Source: Erwinia sp. JUb26
GTDB lineage: Bacteria > Pseudomonadota > Gammaproteobacteria > Enterobacterales > Enterobacteriaceae
Direction of reading: 5' to 3'
Assembly (NCBI RefSeq): GCF_003751505.1
Contig: NZ_RJVB01000004.1
Coordinates: 248,001-312,000 of the forward strand
Length of the DNA stretch: 64,000 nucleotides
Every line of letters starts with the position of its first letter. Positions within the stretch are counted from its first letter, which is position 1. Made by a program: the position numbers and the translations under genes. Shown here in pieces: positions 43,631 to 53,399 of this stretch. Below the pieces are notes generated by a model that was not told the DNA's origin, did no database searches, and worked only from the letters and a program-made list of their open reading frames with translations.

Positions 43631-44824
43631 ATGATCGCCACTTATCGAGAGTTATTTGCTGCACCGGGCACACGGGCTTTTACCCTCGCCGGAATACTGG
43701 CCAGGCTTCCGCTGCCGATGACGGGTATCGGCATCATTATCATGCTTTCACAGTCCGGCGGCAGCTATGCCTTTGCCGGTGCCGTTTCCGCCACCTTCGT
43801 CATGACCTGTGCGCTGGTGTCGCCGCAGATTTCCCGGCTGGTGGATCGTCACGGGCAGCGCCGCGTGCTGCCGTTCGTTACGGTCATCAGCACGCTGGGT
43901 CTGGTCATGCTTTCATTAAACAGCCTGTGGTGGGATTCGGCGTGGATGATGTTTACCGGTGCACTACTCAGCGGATTTATGCCGTCGATATCGGCGATGG
44001 TGCGTGCGCGATGGACGGCGATCTACCGGGGACAGCCGCGACTGCAAACGGCCTATTCACTGGAAACGGTGCTGGATGAAGTCTCTTTCATAGCCGGTCC
44101 ACCGCTGGCGGTAGCGCTGGGAGTGATGGTGCGGCCCGAGGCCGCTATGCTTCTCGCCACGCTGCTGCTGATCACCGGCGTCGCTGCACTGCTGGCGCAG
44201 CGCGGAACCGAACCACCCCGGATCCCGCTTGATGTGACCTCCAGCAACCGCTCCCTTATTCGCCTCCCGGCGATGCGTTTACTGGTGATGTTAATGATGG
44301 CGATGGGCGTTATTGTGGGCACCATCGATATCGTCAGCGTGGCTTTCGCCACCGAGCAGGGGCAGCCTGCGCTGGCCAGCATGGTGCTCTCTGCCTATGC
44401 ACTGGGATCGTGCCTTGCCGGGTTGCTGTTTGGCGCGTTACATCTGCGCGCGCCACTGCATCATCAGCTGGTATTCGGCGGACTGGGGATCGCCTTGTCC
44501 ACCCTGCCGCTGCTGATGGCGGGCAGCATCCTGTCCCTGACCGCTGCCGTTATGCTCTCCGGACTGTTTTTCGCCCCGACGATGATTGTGGCGATGTCGC
44601 TGGCCGAGCGCGCCGCGCCCGAAAACCGGGTCACGGAAGGAATGGCCTGGCTGCTGGCGGGGTTGAATATCGGCGTGGCGCTGGGCGCGGCAGTGGCGGG
44701 ACAGGTGCTCAATTATGGCTCAGCGCCGCAGGGATTTTACGTAGCGGCGGGGGCAGCAGGCGCGATCCTCGCCGTGGTGCTGTATGGCTTTCGCCATCTG
44801 GGTAACACCGCCAGTGGCAGCTAA
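43631..44824 (+). CDS. MFS transporter (likely efflux)
   Basis: Major-facilitator protein of about 397 residues with twelve membrane segments. The A-loop between segments 2 and 3 reads ISRLVDRHGQRRVLPF, close to the MFS D-R-x-G-R-R motif. I start it at the ATG at 43631 with GGAG seven bases upstream; ATG at 43619 and GTG at 43601 are alternatives in frame. Regulated by the divergent TetR protein through the two operators. The substrate is unknown; drug or metabolite export is likely. Confidence 0.87.
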   Translation: MIATYRELFAAPGTRAFTLAGILARLPLPMTGIGIIIMLSQSGGSYAFAGAVSATFVMTCALVSPQISRLVDRHGQRRVLPFVTVISTLGLVMLSLNSLWWDSAWMMFTGALLSGFMPSISAMVRARWTAIYRGQPRLQTAYSLETVLDEVSFIAGPPLAVALGVMVRPEAAMLLATLLLITGVAALLAQRGTEPPRIPLDVTSSNRSLIRLPAMRLLVMLMMAMGVIVGTIDIVSVAFATEQGQPALASMVLSAYALGSCLAGLLFGALHLRAPLHHQLVFGGLGIALSTLPLLMAGSILSLTAAVMLSGLFFAPTMIVAMSLAERAAPENRVTEGMAWLLAGLNIGVALGAAVAGQVLNYGSAPQGFYVAAGAAGAILAVVLYGFRHLGNTASGS

Positions 44825-44945
44825 AAAGAAGTTATTAGCTGTAGGAGGGGCAACCCTCTGGGCTGACAGCAGCGCTTTTGACGATTGTCACGCTGCTGTC
44901 GTCTGTTCCCTTCTTTGGCGAACGCAGATCGGCACTCCTGGCCTG

Positions 44946-45806
44946 TTAGCTATACCGCTTTGCCCCAAACACACACAGGATCACCGCCGTGGCGCAGGCT
45001 ATCATGCTCCAGGCGATGGATTCGTGCAGCAGAGCGGCGGCCAGCAGCAGGCCGAAAAAGGGCTGCAAAAGCTGGAGCTGGCTGACGCCCGCGATGCCGC
45101 CCAGCGCCAGCCCGCGATACCAGAACAGAAAGCCAATCAGCATGCTGAACAGGGAAACGTAGCCCAGGCTTAACCAGCCGGGCTGGCTGATGGCGCTCCA
45201 GCTGTGCGGCAGGCTGAACAGGCCGATCACCGCCATCAGCGGCAGGGAGAGCAGCAGCGCCCAGCTGATCACCTGCCAGCCGCCGAGGCGACGCGATAAC
45301 CCCGCGCCTTCCGCATAGCCGAGTCCGCAGACGATGACCGAAGCCACCATCAGCAGATCGCCGCTCAGCGATCCACCCTGTCCCGTGGCGATAGCAAAAC
45401 CAGCCACGATGGCGGCACCGAGCAGTGAAAACAGCCAGAAAGCCTTGCGTGGACGCTCGCCCCCGCGTAGCACGCCAAATAATGCGGTGGAGAGCGGCAG
45501 CAGGCCGATAAACACCACCGAATGACCGGCGCTGATATGGCGCAGCGCCAGCGCAGTCAGCAGAGGAAAACCGACCACCACGCCCAGCGCGACGATCAGC
45601 AGCGGCAGCATGTCGGAGCGCGCCGGGGGGCGCTGGCGAAGCAGCAGCAGCAGCGCGCCGCCCAGCAGCGCGGCGATGGTCGCCCTGGCCGAAGTCAGAA
45701 ACAGCGGCGAAAAATCATTGACCGCTACGCGGGTGGCCGGAAGTGAACCGCTAAAAATCATCACGCCGATCAGTCCACTCCACCATCCTGCCGTTGTCCG
45801 TTCCAT
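44946..45806 (-). CDS. EamA-family transporter, partner of the MocR regulator
   Basis: Inner-membrane DMT/EamA transporter, 286 residues with about ten membrane segments. I start it at the ATG at 45806 (MERTTAGWWSGLIGVMIFSG) with CGAGG upstream; the open frame extends 52 codons further, overlapping the divergent MocR gene, and lacks family similarity there. The pair of domains is visible as VGFPLLTALALRHISAG and IGFLFWYRGLALGGIAGVSQ. Divergent from a MocR-type regulator, a common arrangement in which the regulator controls the exporter. Confidence 0.88.
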   Translation of the reverse strand: MERTTAGWWSGLIGVMIFSGSLPATRVAVNDFSPLFLTSARATIAALLGGALLLLLRQRPPARSDMLPLLIVALGVVVGFPLLTALALRHISAGHSVVFIGLLPLSTALFGVLRGGERPRKAFWLFSLLGAAIVAGFAIATGQGGSLSGDLLMVASVIVCGLGYAEGAGLSRRLGGWQVISWALLLSLPLMAVIGLFSLPHSWSAISQPGWLSLGYVSLFSMLIGFLFWYRGLALGGIAGVSQLQLLQPFFGLLLAAALLHESIAWSMIACATAVILCVFGAKRYS

Positions 45807-45874
45807 AGTGCCTCGTTTCTGTTTTGACTCACAATTTTCAACGATAATAGGCAACGTCAGGAACGATTCGAAGA

Positions 45875-45890
45875 TACAATGCAGTACAAT
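45875..45890. promoter_or_regulatory. Candidate MocR binding site
   Basis: Two TACAAT direct repeats spaced 10 bp apart, followed by an inverted ACTGTAT near 45900, lie between the EamA and MocR genes. MocR regulators often bind direct repeats like this. Evidence is weak. Confidence 0.35.
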
Positions 45891-45955
45891 TTCACCAAAC
45901 TGTATGGGTGATAACTTCCACACAGTGATAATGTCTGCGACGGGGCTGAAGCGCA

Positions 45956-47347
45956 ATGACACGCATTGAAATGCTGATGGATGATATTCGCGGCCGGATT
46001 ATTTCTGGCGCACTGAGTACCGGGGAACGCCTGCCGTCGGTACGCCAGTATGCGGCACAGATGCAGGTTTCCCCGTCAACGGTGGTGGAAGCCTATGAAC
46101 GACTGGCGGCAACCGGGATGATCCGCGCACGGCGCGGCGCGGGCTTTTTTGCCACCGGGTCACATTCTTCTCCGCTCAGCCTGGTGGAGAAAAACCCTGA
46201 TTACCAGCGGGACGTCGACCCGTTCTGGGTTTCTCGACAGTCGCTGGATGCCGATCCTGAAGTTTTAAAACCCGGCTGCGGCTGGCTACCCGCCGAGTGG
46301 ATGCCTGTTGAGGCGCTGCGTAAGGCGATGCGCCAACTGGCGCGCTCTGATGCCAGCCTGCTGAGTGATTATGGCAGCACACGTGGGGCGACCGAACTGC
46401 GCCGCCTGCTGCTGGCCCGGTTCGCCGGTGAAGGGCTGTCGGCCTCGATGCAGCAAATTATGCTGACCGGCTCCGGCACCCAGGCGTTGGATCTCATCTG
46501 CCGCTTCCTGCTGCGGCCGGGTGATACCGTGCTGGTGGACGACCCCTGCTACTTTAACTTCCAGGCGCTGCTCCGCGCGCATCAGGTGACGATGGTGGGC
46601 GTGCCGTTCACGCCAACCGGGCCGGACGTGGCCGCCTTTGAACAGATACTCAGCAGCGCGCGTCCGCGTCTGTACATTACCAACTCGGCGCTGCATAACC
46701 CGACCGGGGCGAGCCTCTCCCCGCAAACCGCCTGGCGGGTGCTCAGCGCCGCGCGTGAACACGACCTGATTATCGTTGAGGATGATATCTTCGCCGAATT
46801 CGAGCCGGAACTGTCGTCACGCCTGGCGATCCCTGACGGCCTGGAACGGGTGATCCGCATGGGTAGCTTTTCTAAAACGCTTTCGGCCTCCGTGCGCTGC
46901 GGCTACATTGCCTGTCGCCCTGAATGGATTGAGGGTTTAATCGATCTGCAAATTGCCACCAGCTTCGGCGGCCCCAGCCCGATGACCACCGAACTGTTGG
47001 CCAGCGTGCTTTCGGGCGGCAGCTACCGCAAACATCTGGACGAGGTCACCCGGCGGCTGACGCGTGCGCGGAAAGCGGCGGCGGAAAAGCTGACGGCGCT
47101 GGGGCTGACGCCGTGGATCGTGCCGCGCGGGGGATTTTATCTCTGGTGCCGCCTGCCGGCGGGGCTGGATTCCACCGAGATTGCCCGCCGCTGCCGCGAG
47201 CATAACGTGGTGATGGCACCGGGCAACGTGTTCAGCGTGTCGCAGACGGCCGGAGAATTTATGCGGTTTAACGTCGCTCATCTGGGCGATGAGCGCGTAT
47301 TTAGCGTGTTGAAAGACGTGATGGCGGCGTGTCGAACGGGGCCATAG
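45956..47347 (+). CDS. MocR-type regulator (GntR HTH fused to aminotransferase)
   Basis: 463-residue MocR protein: a winged-helix GntR domain (about 1-70; RLPSVRQYAAQMQVSPSTVVEAYERL) fused to a fold-type-I aminotransferase domain (about 110-460). The PLP-binding lysine is in GSFSKTLSASVRCGY (K307), and the cofactor-site YITNSALHNPTGASLS segment is conserved. Such proteins use PLP or amino-acid ligands to sense their inducer and usually do not act as enzymes. It is divergent from the EamA exporter it probably controls. Effector unknown. Confidence 0.92.
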   Translation: MTRIEMLMDDIRGRIISGALSTGERLPSVRQYAAQMQVSPSTVVEAYERLAATGMIRARRGAGFFATGSHSSPLSLVEKNPDYQRDVDPFWVSRQSLDADPEVLKPGCGWLPAEWMPVEALRKAMRQLARSDASLLSDYGSTRGATELRRLLLARFAGEGLSASMQQIMLTGSGTQALDLICRFLLRPGDTVLVDDPCYFNFQALLRAHQVTMVGVPFTPTGPDVAAFEQILSSARPRLYITNSALHNPTGASLSPQTAWRVLSAAREHDLIIVEDDIFAEFEPELSSRLAIPDGLERVIRMGSFSKTLSASVRCGYIACRPEWIEGLIDLQIATSFGGPSPMTTELLASVLSGGSYRKHLDEVTRRLTRARKAAAEKLTALGLTPWIVPRGGFYLWCRLPAGLDSTEIARRCREHNVVMAPGNVFSVSQTAGEFMRFNVAHLGDERVFSVLKDVMAACRTGP

Positions 47348-47402
47348 TACCCCGCGTACGGGTGCGGGGGCGTGGACGGGGTCGCCATTGCTGAATGACG
47401 AG

Positions 47403-47451
47403 CCCCGCTGACGGCCTCGTTTCTTTGCGAGTGAGCCATCCGCCAGCGGGG
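47403..47451. terminator. Inverted repeat between convergent genes
   Basis: Arms CCCCGCTGACGG and CCGCCAGCGGGG enclose an inner CTCG/CGAG pair, between the convergent MocR and antiporter genes. There is no clean T tract, so a terminator role is only probable. Confidence 0.4.
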
Positions 47452-47461
47452 ATACTGGCCG

Positions 47462-49096
47462 TTAATGCAGGCTTTCTTCCTTCAAATCAATTGCTCTCAG
47501 CGCCTGCTGGAAGGTGGTGTCGGTGATGTTGCGCGCGCGCTTGAGCCTGAACAGCTCGGCGCGCTGAGCCACGATCGCCTCGCGCTGCATCTCTTTTTCG
47601 ATCCGCGCACGCTTCTTCAGTTCCTGACCGACATCGTTCTGGTCGTCACTGTCATTGTAGTGAAGGCGACGCTGGTAGGTCTCCAACAGCAGGTTTCCGG
47701 CATCCGCCCGCAGGGCCTCTTCCTCAGGGTCGTCAACGGGCTGGCTGAGCAATTCGTTCAGGCGGGCGATCGCCGCTTCGGTCAGCGCCGCGCTGATTGC
47801 CCCCTTGCCTGAATCATGAGGTAAGTCATCCGCCAGATACGAAGTCATGATCGGCAGGCCGACCGCGGCGACGATCAGCGACAGCAGGATCACCGACATT
47901 GAGAGGAAAATAAGCAGGTCCCTGCCCGGGAACGGGGAGCCATCGGTCAGCACCACGGGCAGCGTCAGAATACCGGCCAGCGTGATCGAACCTTTCACCC
48001 CGGCCAGCGCCATTACGGCGACCGCGCTGAACTGCGGGCGGCTGGTGGTGACTTTACCCTGGCGCTTCTGGCGGAACACCGTCAGCGTAATGGATAGCCA
48101 TACCCAGCAGAAACGCACGGCACCCAGTGCCAGGGTGATCACTACCGCATACAGCAGCAGATACCAGGGGGAGGAGACGCCCGCCTGGCTGGCGACGTCC
48201 GGCAGGGTTTGCAGCATGCGGGGAAGCTGCTCGCCGAGCATCAGGAAGATCATCCCGTTCAGGATGGTCTGCAGCATGTTCCACACGGCGCTGCTTTTCA
48301 TTCGGGTGGCGGGCAGCCGTGGACCGGAGAGCTGCTCGTAGTGCATGGCAATCCCGGCGGCAACCGCGGCCAGAATCCCCGATACGTGGAAGGTTTCGGC
48401 CAGAATGTAGGCAGCAAACGGGATAAGAATACTGATCAGGATCTGTATCGCCGGTTCTTCGCGCGTGCGGCGGATCAGGAAGTTATTGCACTTGCCGGTT
48501 GCCCAGACCACCACCAGCCCGCTGAAGATACCGCCGATGGCCATCACGGCAAAACGCGTGACCGCATCGCTGGCTGAAAAGCTGCCGGTCAGCACCGCCG
48601 CAACGGCAAAGTTAAACGCTACCAGACCGGATGCATCGTTGAGCAGCGACTCGCCTTCAAGAATATGGCCCATACGGGAAGGCAGCGGCGAGCTGGCGGT
48701 CATCGCCGAGACGGCAACCGGGTCCGTCGGCGACAGGATCGCCGCCAGCGCAAAGCCGGCCGCCACGGTAATCGCCGGGATCAGCCAGTGAATGAATAAA
48801 CCCATGCCGATGATGGTGACCAGCACCAGCCCGATGGCCAGTGACAGAATGGGTTTTAGATCGCTGAAAAAGGCATCTTTCGGGATGCGCCAGCCGTCAA
48901 GAAACAGCAAAGGAGGAATAAACAGCAGCAGAAAGATATGGGGATCAAAATCGACCTGAAAACCGCCCGCTGCCAGGGCTGCACCCGCCGCAATCTGGAT
49001 CAGCGGCAGGGGGATTTTAGCGGACAGTAAATGGGATATAAAAACGGTAACAACAATGGCCATTATAAAAACTAATACAATGGTGATCAGCGACAT
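47462..49096 (-). CDS. yjcE: Na+/H+ antiporter (YjcE/NhaP-like)
   Basis: Inner-membrane cation:proton antiporter of the CPA1 family, 544 residues (E. coli YjcE has 549). About twelve membrane segments fill residues 1-420; the ion-path motifs are ILSPTDPVAVSAM (ND/DP region) and GESLLNDASGLVAF. A long cytoplasmic tail (about 420-544) follows, with LNELLSQPVDDPEEEALRAD. The ATG at 49096 sits behind AAGGGGAGG; the frame's earlier start 12 codons upstream lacks support. Contributes to pH and sodium homeostasis in homologues. Monocistronic. Confidence 0.92.
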   Translation of the reverse strand: MSLITIVLVFIMAIVVTVFISHLLSAKIPLPLIQIAAGAALAAGGFQVDFDPHIFLLLFIPPLLFLDGWRIPKDAFFSDLKPILSLAIGLVLVTIIGMGLFIHWLIPAITVAAGFALAAILSPTDPVAVSAMTASSPLPSRMGHILEGESLLNDASGLVAFNFAVAAVLTGSFSASDAVTRFAVMAIGGIFSGLVVVWATGKCNNFLIRRTREEPAIQILISILIPFAAYILAETFHVSGILAAVAAGIAMHYEQLSGPRLPATRMKSSAVWNMLQTILNGMIFLMLGEQLPRMLQTLPDVASQAGVSSPWYLLLYAVVITLALGAVRFCWVWLSITLTVFRQKRQGKVTTSRPQFSAVAVMALAGVKGSITLAGILTLPVVLTDGSPFPGRDLLIFLSMSVILLSLIVAAVGLPIMTSYLADDLPHDSGKGAISAALTEAAIARLNELLSQPVDDPEEEALRADAGNLLLETYQRRLHYNDSDDQNDVGQELKKRARIEKEMQREAIVAQRAELFRLKRARNITDTTFQQALRAIDLKEESLH

Positions 49097-49341
49097 TCGC
49101 AACCTCCCCTTTTGGTAAAAATGGCATAACACATACAGACCTTCTCCCTGGTTAACTCAAACAATAAATGGAAAACAATCGGTCATTATGGCCGTCAGTC
49201 AGGGAGGGATGATACAGGAAATATCTGATGGCGAGGGGATTAAGATTTTAACTGCGCATCGTTATCAGATATTTATCTTTCACAGTTTCCTGCCGCGCGG
49301 TTAATAATCCTCATAACTTAATTGCCCCGGTGGTGGAACTC

Positions 49342-49902
49342 ATGACTGAACGTATTCGTTTAGCAAAAGTGGAAGAAGCAGAATTACTGCATGGACTATT
49401 ACAGCGCGCCTACGCGCCGCTTATTCCGCAGGGGATCCACTTCACCATTACCCGCTCCACCGTCGAGGACGTTCGCGCGGTGATCGCCAGCGAATCGACC
49501 TTCGTACTGGAAAATGACGGCCGCCTGGTGGCCACGCTGACGGTGCGTTTCCCGTGGGCCGCCGACAGCAAGCAGGTGTCGCCGTGGCCCTTCCTGCACT
49601 GGTTTGCCGTCGATCCTGTGTTCAAAGGCCAGGGTTTCGGCAGCCGGATTATTCGCTACGTTGAGGAAAGCTTCCTGCGCGATACGCTGAAATCCCCGGC
49701 GGTGTATCTGGCGACGGCCATTAAACATCCGTGGCTGTCACAGCTCTATTTACGCCGGGGTTACCAGCCGTTTCATCGCGCGGTGAATCCGCTGGGCGTT
49801 GAACTGGTTTATTTAACCCGTGTCCTCGATCAGCAGCGCTATCAGCAGGCAAAAATTAAAGAATACGTGCACGATTTTATTGAAAACTCACTGACGGCTT
49901 AG
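49342..49902 (+). CDS. GNAT-family N-acetyltransferase
   Basis: GNAT acyltransferase, 186 residues. The acetyl-CoA-binding stretch is HWFAVDPVFKGQGFGSRIIRYVE (motif A, with GQGFGSRI), preceded by the beta strands of motif D, and followed by YLATAIKHPWLSQLYLRRGYQPFHR (motif B). The ATG at 49342 is better placed than the GTG at 49330. It is first of a rightward set with an oligopeptide-type importer and an FMN monooxygenase, only 29 bp before the binding protein, so it may N-acetylate the imported compound. Substrate is unknown. Confidence 0.82.
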   Translation: MTERIRLAKVEEAELLHGLLQRAYAPLIPQGIHFTITRSTVEDVRAVIASESTFVLENDGRLVATLTVRFPWAADSKQVSPWPFLHWFAVDPVFKGQGFGSRIIRYVEESFLRDTLKSPAVYLATAIKHPWLSQLYLRRGYQPFHRAVNPLGVELVYLTRVLDQQRYQQAKIKEYVHDFIENSLTA

Positions 49903-49930
49903 TCGCCTTTATTACCTTTCTGGGAAAACT

Positions 49931-51550
49931 ATGCGCTTAAATAATAAAGTGGCCATGATGGCTACGGTATCGCTGTTGGCTTTATCCGTCTCATCGGCAT
50001 TTGCCGCCGCCGAACCACGCACGGGCGGCACCCTGACCTGGGGCGTGGAAACCGAACCTAAACCGTTAAACCCGCAGTTGAACGGCCAGTCGAAAGCCGA
50101 GCTGATCCTGCGCGTGGCCTATGAATCGCTGCTGGCGCGTAAGGCCGACGGCAGCTTCGTTCCGTGGCTGGCGGAAAGCTACCGCGTGGAGCAGGACGGC
50201 AAGCGGATTATCTTTACCCTGCGCCCGGACGTGAAGTTCTCCGACGGCGCGAAGCTGAATGCGGAGGCGGTGGCGCAGAACTTCCGTCAGATCCAGGATC
50301 CGGCCTACTGCGCGGGGTCCAGCCTTTGCGCCCTGAGCCGCCATATCGACAGCATTGAAACCCCGGACGAGCGTACCGTGGTGCTGAATCTGAAGGCGGT
50401 TTACTCACCGTTCCTGGCCTTCGCCGCCGGTCTGAAACTGATTTCACCGAAATCCTGGCAGTCGCCGGACCTGAAAGCGGGCGGTGCCTCCGTGGCCGGA
50501 ACCGGGCCGTTTATCCTGCAGCGCTATGAAAAAGGCCAGCAGATCGTCTTTGTGAAAAACCCGGAATACAACTGGGCACCGGCGAATGCCGCGCATCAGG
50601 GCCCTGCGTATCTGGACGGCGTGACCTATCGCTTCCTGCCGGAGTCTTCGGTGCGCGTGGGCGCCCTGCTCTCCGGACAGGTTGACGCGATTGAGGGCGT
50701 TTCCGGTAACGATGCCGGTGAATTTAAAAACAATCCGGACTTCACCTATCAGCACGCGCTGAATACCGGCACGCCTTATTCGCTGTTCCTGAACGTGGAA
50801 TACGGCCCAACGCAGGAACTCAAGGTGCGCCAGGCGCTGTTGCAGGGGCTGGACGTGGCGCCGATCCTGCAATCCATCTATCGCGGCGAGCGCACCCGCG
50901 CCTGGGGCATCACTTCCCCGGTCGATCCGCTGTACACCAACGGCGTCGAAGGCAAATACGGTAATAACCCGGATCTGGGCAATAAGTTGCTGGATGAAGC
51001 GGGCTGGACCGCGCGTGATGCCGACGGCTTCCGCACTAAGGACGGTCAGCGCCTGAGCATTGAAATCATCCAGGCGCAGGCGACGGTGCGCGACCAGCGC
51101 GATGTGCTGCTGCAGGCGATTCAGGCGCAGGCTCGTCAGCGTTTGGGCGTGGAGCTGAAGCTCCGCTATGTCGATTCCGGCACCTATACCGAGCTGCGCA
51201 ACAGCGGCCAGTTCGGCTCAATCGCCAACTCTAATACCGAAACCGACGGCATCGATATCGAAAACCACTACCTGCCGGTGAATGCCGGTGGTGCGATCAA
51301 CTACAGCCGTACCTCCGACCCGGCGATCCTGCCGCTGCTGAAAGGCGCTTCAGCGACCGCCGATGTGCCGGCCCGTCGTGGCTTCTACGCGCAGCTACAG
51401 CAGCTGGCGATTATCGACCGCGCGGTGGCGATCCCGCTGTACGAACCGGAAGACCAGATTGCCGCCGCCAGCTACGTCAACGGTATCGGTTTCCGTCCCT
51501 TTAAACAGATGCCGGAAAACGCCTACAGCGTCTGGCTGAGCGAACATTAA
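49931..51550 (+). CDS. Peptide/nickel-type ABC transporter substrate-binding protein
   Basis: Periplasmic family-5 binding protein, 539 residues. The signal peptide ends ...SSAFAAAE near residue 27. The frame then follows the family: GGTLTWGVETEPKPLNPQLN, TLRPDVKFSDGAKLNAEAVA and VAGTGPFILQRYEKGQQIVF. An unusual CAGSSLCALS segment with two cysteines near residue 125 could form a disulfide. It is followed by two permeases, a double ATPase and a flavin monooxygenase in one operon. The ligand is unknown. Confidence 0.87.
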   Translation: MRLNNKVAMMATVSLLALSVSSAFAAAEPRTGGTLTWGVETEPKPLNPQLNGQSKAELILRVAYESLLARKADGSFVPWLAESYRVEQDGKRIIFTLRPDVKFSDGAKLNAEAVAQNFRQIQDPAYCAGSSLCALSRHIDSIETPDERTVVLNLKAVYSPFLAFAAGLKLISPKSWQSPDLKAGGASVAGTGPFILQRYEKGQQIVFVKNPEYNWAPANAAHQGPAYLDGVTYRFLPESSVRVGALLSGQVDAIEGVSGNDAGEFKNNPDFTYQHALNTGTPYSLFLNVEYGPTQELKVRQALLQGLDVAPILQSIYRGERTRAWGITSPVDPLYTNGVEGKYGNNPDLGNKLLDEAGWTARDADGFRTKDGQRLSIEIIQAQATVRDQRDVLLQAIQAQARQRLGVELKLRYVDSGTYTELRNSGQFGSIANSNTETDGIDIENHYLPVNAGGAINYSRTSDPAILPLLKGASATADVPARRGFYAQLQQLAIIDRAVAIPLYEPEDQIAAASYVNGIGFRPFKQMPENAYSVWLSEH

Positions 51551-51560
51551 CAGGTGAGCC

Positions 51561-52556
51561 ATGAGTAGCGAAACCACCCCCCTGATCAAAAGCGCCGGGC
51601 AACCGCGACAGAAACCGTCTTCCTCGCTGCCGTGGCGCATTGCGGGACGTATCGGCGGCGGCGCAATGGTGCTGTGGGCGGCGGTCAGCCTGTCGTTTAT
51701 CGCCGTCTGGCTGGCCCCGGGCGATATCGTCAGCCTGCTGGTCGGTGAACAGGTACGTACCCCGGAAATCGAGGCGGCTATCCGCGCGGAATGGGGGCTG
51801 GATCGCCCGCTGTGGCAGCAGTATCTCAACTATCTGTGGCGCATCGTTCACGGTGATTTTGGCCGCTCTTATATGCTGAACGTTGACGTTGGCCAGCTGG
51901 TGTTTTCGCAGCTGCTGCCGACGCTGAAGCTGGCCGGGGCGGCACTGCTGGTCAGCGTGGTGTTTGCGGTGCTGGTTGCCGTGTCCACCGCGCACCGCCG
52001 CTGGGGGCGCAATTTCGCCAGCGGTCTGGAGCTGCTGCTGGCCTCCACCCCGTCTTTCTGGCTGGGCATCGTGCTGCTGTTCGTTTTCAGCTTCACGCTT
52101 CGCTGGTTCCCGGTGGCGGGCGATCGTAACTTCGCCGCGCTGGTGCTGCCGTCGCTGTCGCTGGGGCTGGCGCAGGGCGCGGTGGTGTCGCAGGTGCTGC
52201 GTCGCGGGCTGGAGGATGCGCTGGATCAGCCGTTTTCCCTGACGCTGCGGGCCTGGGGGATCCACGGAGTGATAGTGCGTCTGCGCCACGCGCTGCGCCA
52301 TGCCGCACTGCCGGCGGTGACGCTGACCGGCTGGCTGGTCGGCGGCCTGCTGAGCGGCGCGGTGATCACCGAGCAGGTGTTCAGCCGCCCCGGGCTGGGT
52401 AAAGTCACCGTTGATGCGGTGCTGGCAAAAGATATGCCGGTGGTGCTGGCGGTGGCGATCCTCTCCGCGCTGGTTTACGTGGTGATGAGCACGCTGGTCG
52501 ATATCCTCGGCCTGCTGATTGACCCGCGCCTGCGCAGCCAGGCAGAAAAGGAGTAA
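51561..52556 (+). CDS. Oligopeptide-type ABC transporter permease (OppB/DppB-like)
   Basis: First permease of the importer, 331 residues. A hydrophilic N-terminal tail of about 30 residues precedes the first membrane segment (VLWAAVSLSFIAVWLAPGD), then AIRAEWGLDRPLWQQYLNYL, the DppB pattern. The EAA loop AWGIHGVIVRLRHALRHAAL and the ending VDILGLLIDPRLR are standard. It starts 10 bp after the binding-protein stop. Pairs with the next permease. Confidence 0.88.
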   Translation: MSSETTPLIKSAGQPRQKPSSSLPWRIAGRIGGGAMVLWAAVSLSFIAVWLAPGDIVSLLVGEQVRTPEIEAAIRAEWGLDRPLWQQYLNYLWRIVHGDFGRSYMLNVDVGQLVFSQLLPTLKLAGAALLVSVVFAVLVAVSTAHRRWGRNFASGLELLLASTPSFWLGIVLLFVFSFTLRWFPVAGDRNFAALVLPSLSLGLAQGAVVSQVLRRGLEDALDQPFSLTLRAWGIHGVIVRLRHALRHAALPAVTLTGWLVGGLLSGAVITEQVFSRPGLGKVTVDAVLAKDMPVVLAVAILSALVYVVMSTLVDILGLLIDPRLRSQAEKE

Positions 52557-52559
52557 GCC

Positions 52560-53399
52560 ATGTCCACGATGTTACTGACCCTGCGCCTGCCGCGCCGCAT
52601 TCGGTTTGCCCTGCTGCTGTCCTTTGTTTTTCTTGCCGTGCTGGCGCTGGCCGCCGCGTTCCCAGGCTGGCTGGCACCGGGGGATCCGCTGCTGGCCGAT
52701 CCGCTGAATGCCATGCAGCCGCCGTCGTGGCAGCACTGGCTGGGGACCGACCAGCTGGGGCGCGACCTGCTCAGCCGGGTGATTTACGGCAGCCGCTACT
52801 CCCTGCTGATCTCGGTGGCGGCTATCGGGCTGGCCGTGGTTGTCGGCACCGCACTGGGCCTGCTGGCCGGGCTGGCGCGCGGCGTGGTCGATGAGGTGAT
52901 TGGCCGCACGGTGGATGTGATTTCCGCCTTCCCCGATCTGCTGCTGGCGCTGATGCTGATCGCCTTTACCGGCCCCGGCACCACCAATCTGATTATTGCC
53001 CTGGGCGTGGCGTCGGTGCCGCGCTTTGCCCGCGTGGTCCGGGCGCAGACCTTTCTGATTGCGCAGTCCGGCTACGTTGAGCAGGCGCTAACGTTTGGCC
53101 AGCCGTGGCCTGTGCTGGTGTGGCGGCACGTGCTGCCGCACGCCATCGCTCAGGTTCCGGCGCTGGCGACGCTCGGCCTCGGCACCGCGATTATCGGCAC
53201 GGCGGGGCTGAGCTTCCTCGGCATGGGGCCGCAGCCGCCGACGGCGGAATGGGGACTGATGCTGGCCGAAGGACGCAACTATCTGCGTAACGCGTGGTGG
53301 ACCGGCGTCTGGCCCGGTGTGGCGATTACCCTGACGGTGGTGGCGGTGAGCGTGATTGGCCGCCACTGGCAGGCACGATTTGAAGGAAAACAGCTATGA
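52560..53399 (+). CDS. Oligopeptide-type ABC transporter permease (OppC/DppC-like)
   Basis: Second permease, 279 residues. The DppC landmark GTDQLGRDLLSRVIYG follows the first membrane segment, and the EAA loop reads ALTFGQPWPVLVWRHVLPHA. The end includes GTAGLSFLGMGPQPPTAEWG and GRNYLRNAWWTGVWPG, as in DppC. Its start is 3 bp after the preceding stop and its stop overlaps the ATPase start as ATGA. Confidence 0.9.
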   Translation: MSTMLLTLRLPRRIRFALLLSFVFLAVLALAAAFPGWLAPGDPLLADPLNAMQPPSWQHWLGTDQLGRDLLSRVIYGSRYSLLISVAAIGLAVVVGTALGLLAGLARGVVDEVIGRTVDVISAFPDLLLALMLIAFTGPGTTNLIIALGVASVPRFARVVRAQTFLIAQSGYVEQALTFGQPWPVLVWRHVLPHAIAQVPALATLGLGTAIIGTAGLSFLGMGPQPPTAEWGLMLAEGRNYLRNAWWTGVWPGVAITLTVVAVSVIGRHWQARFEGKQL

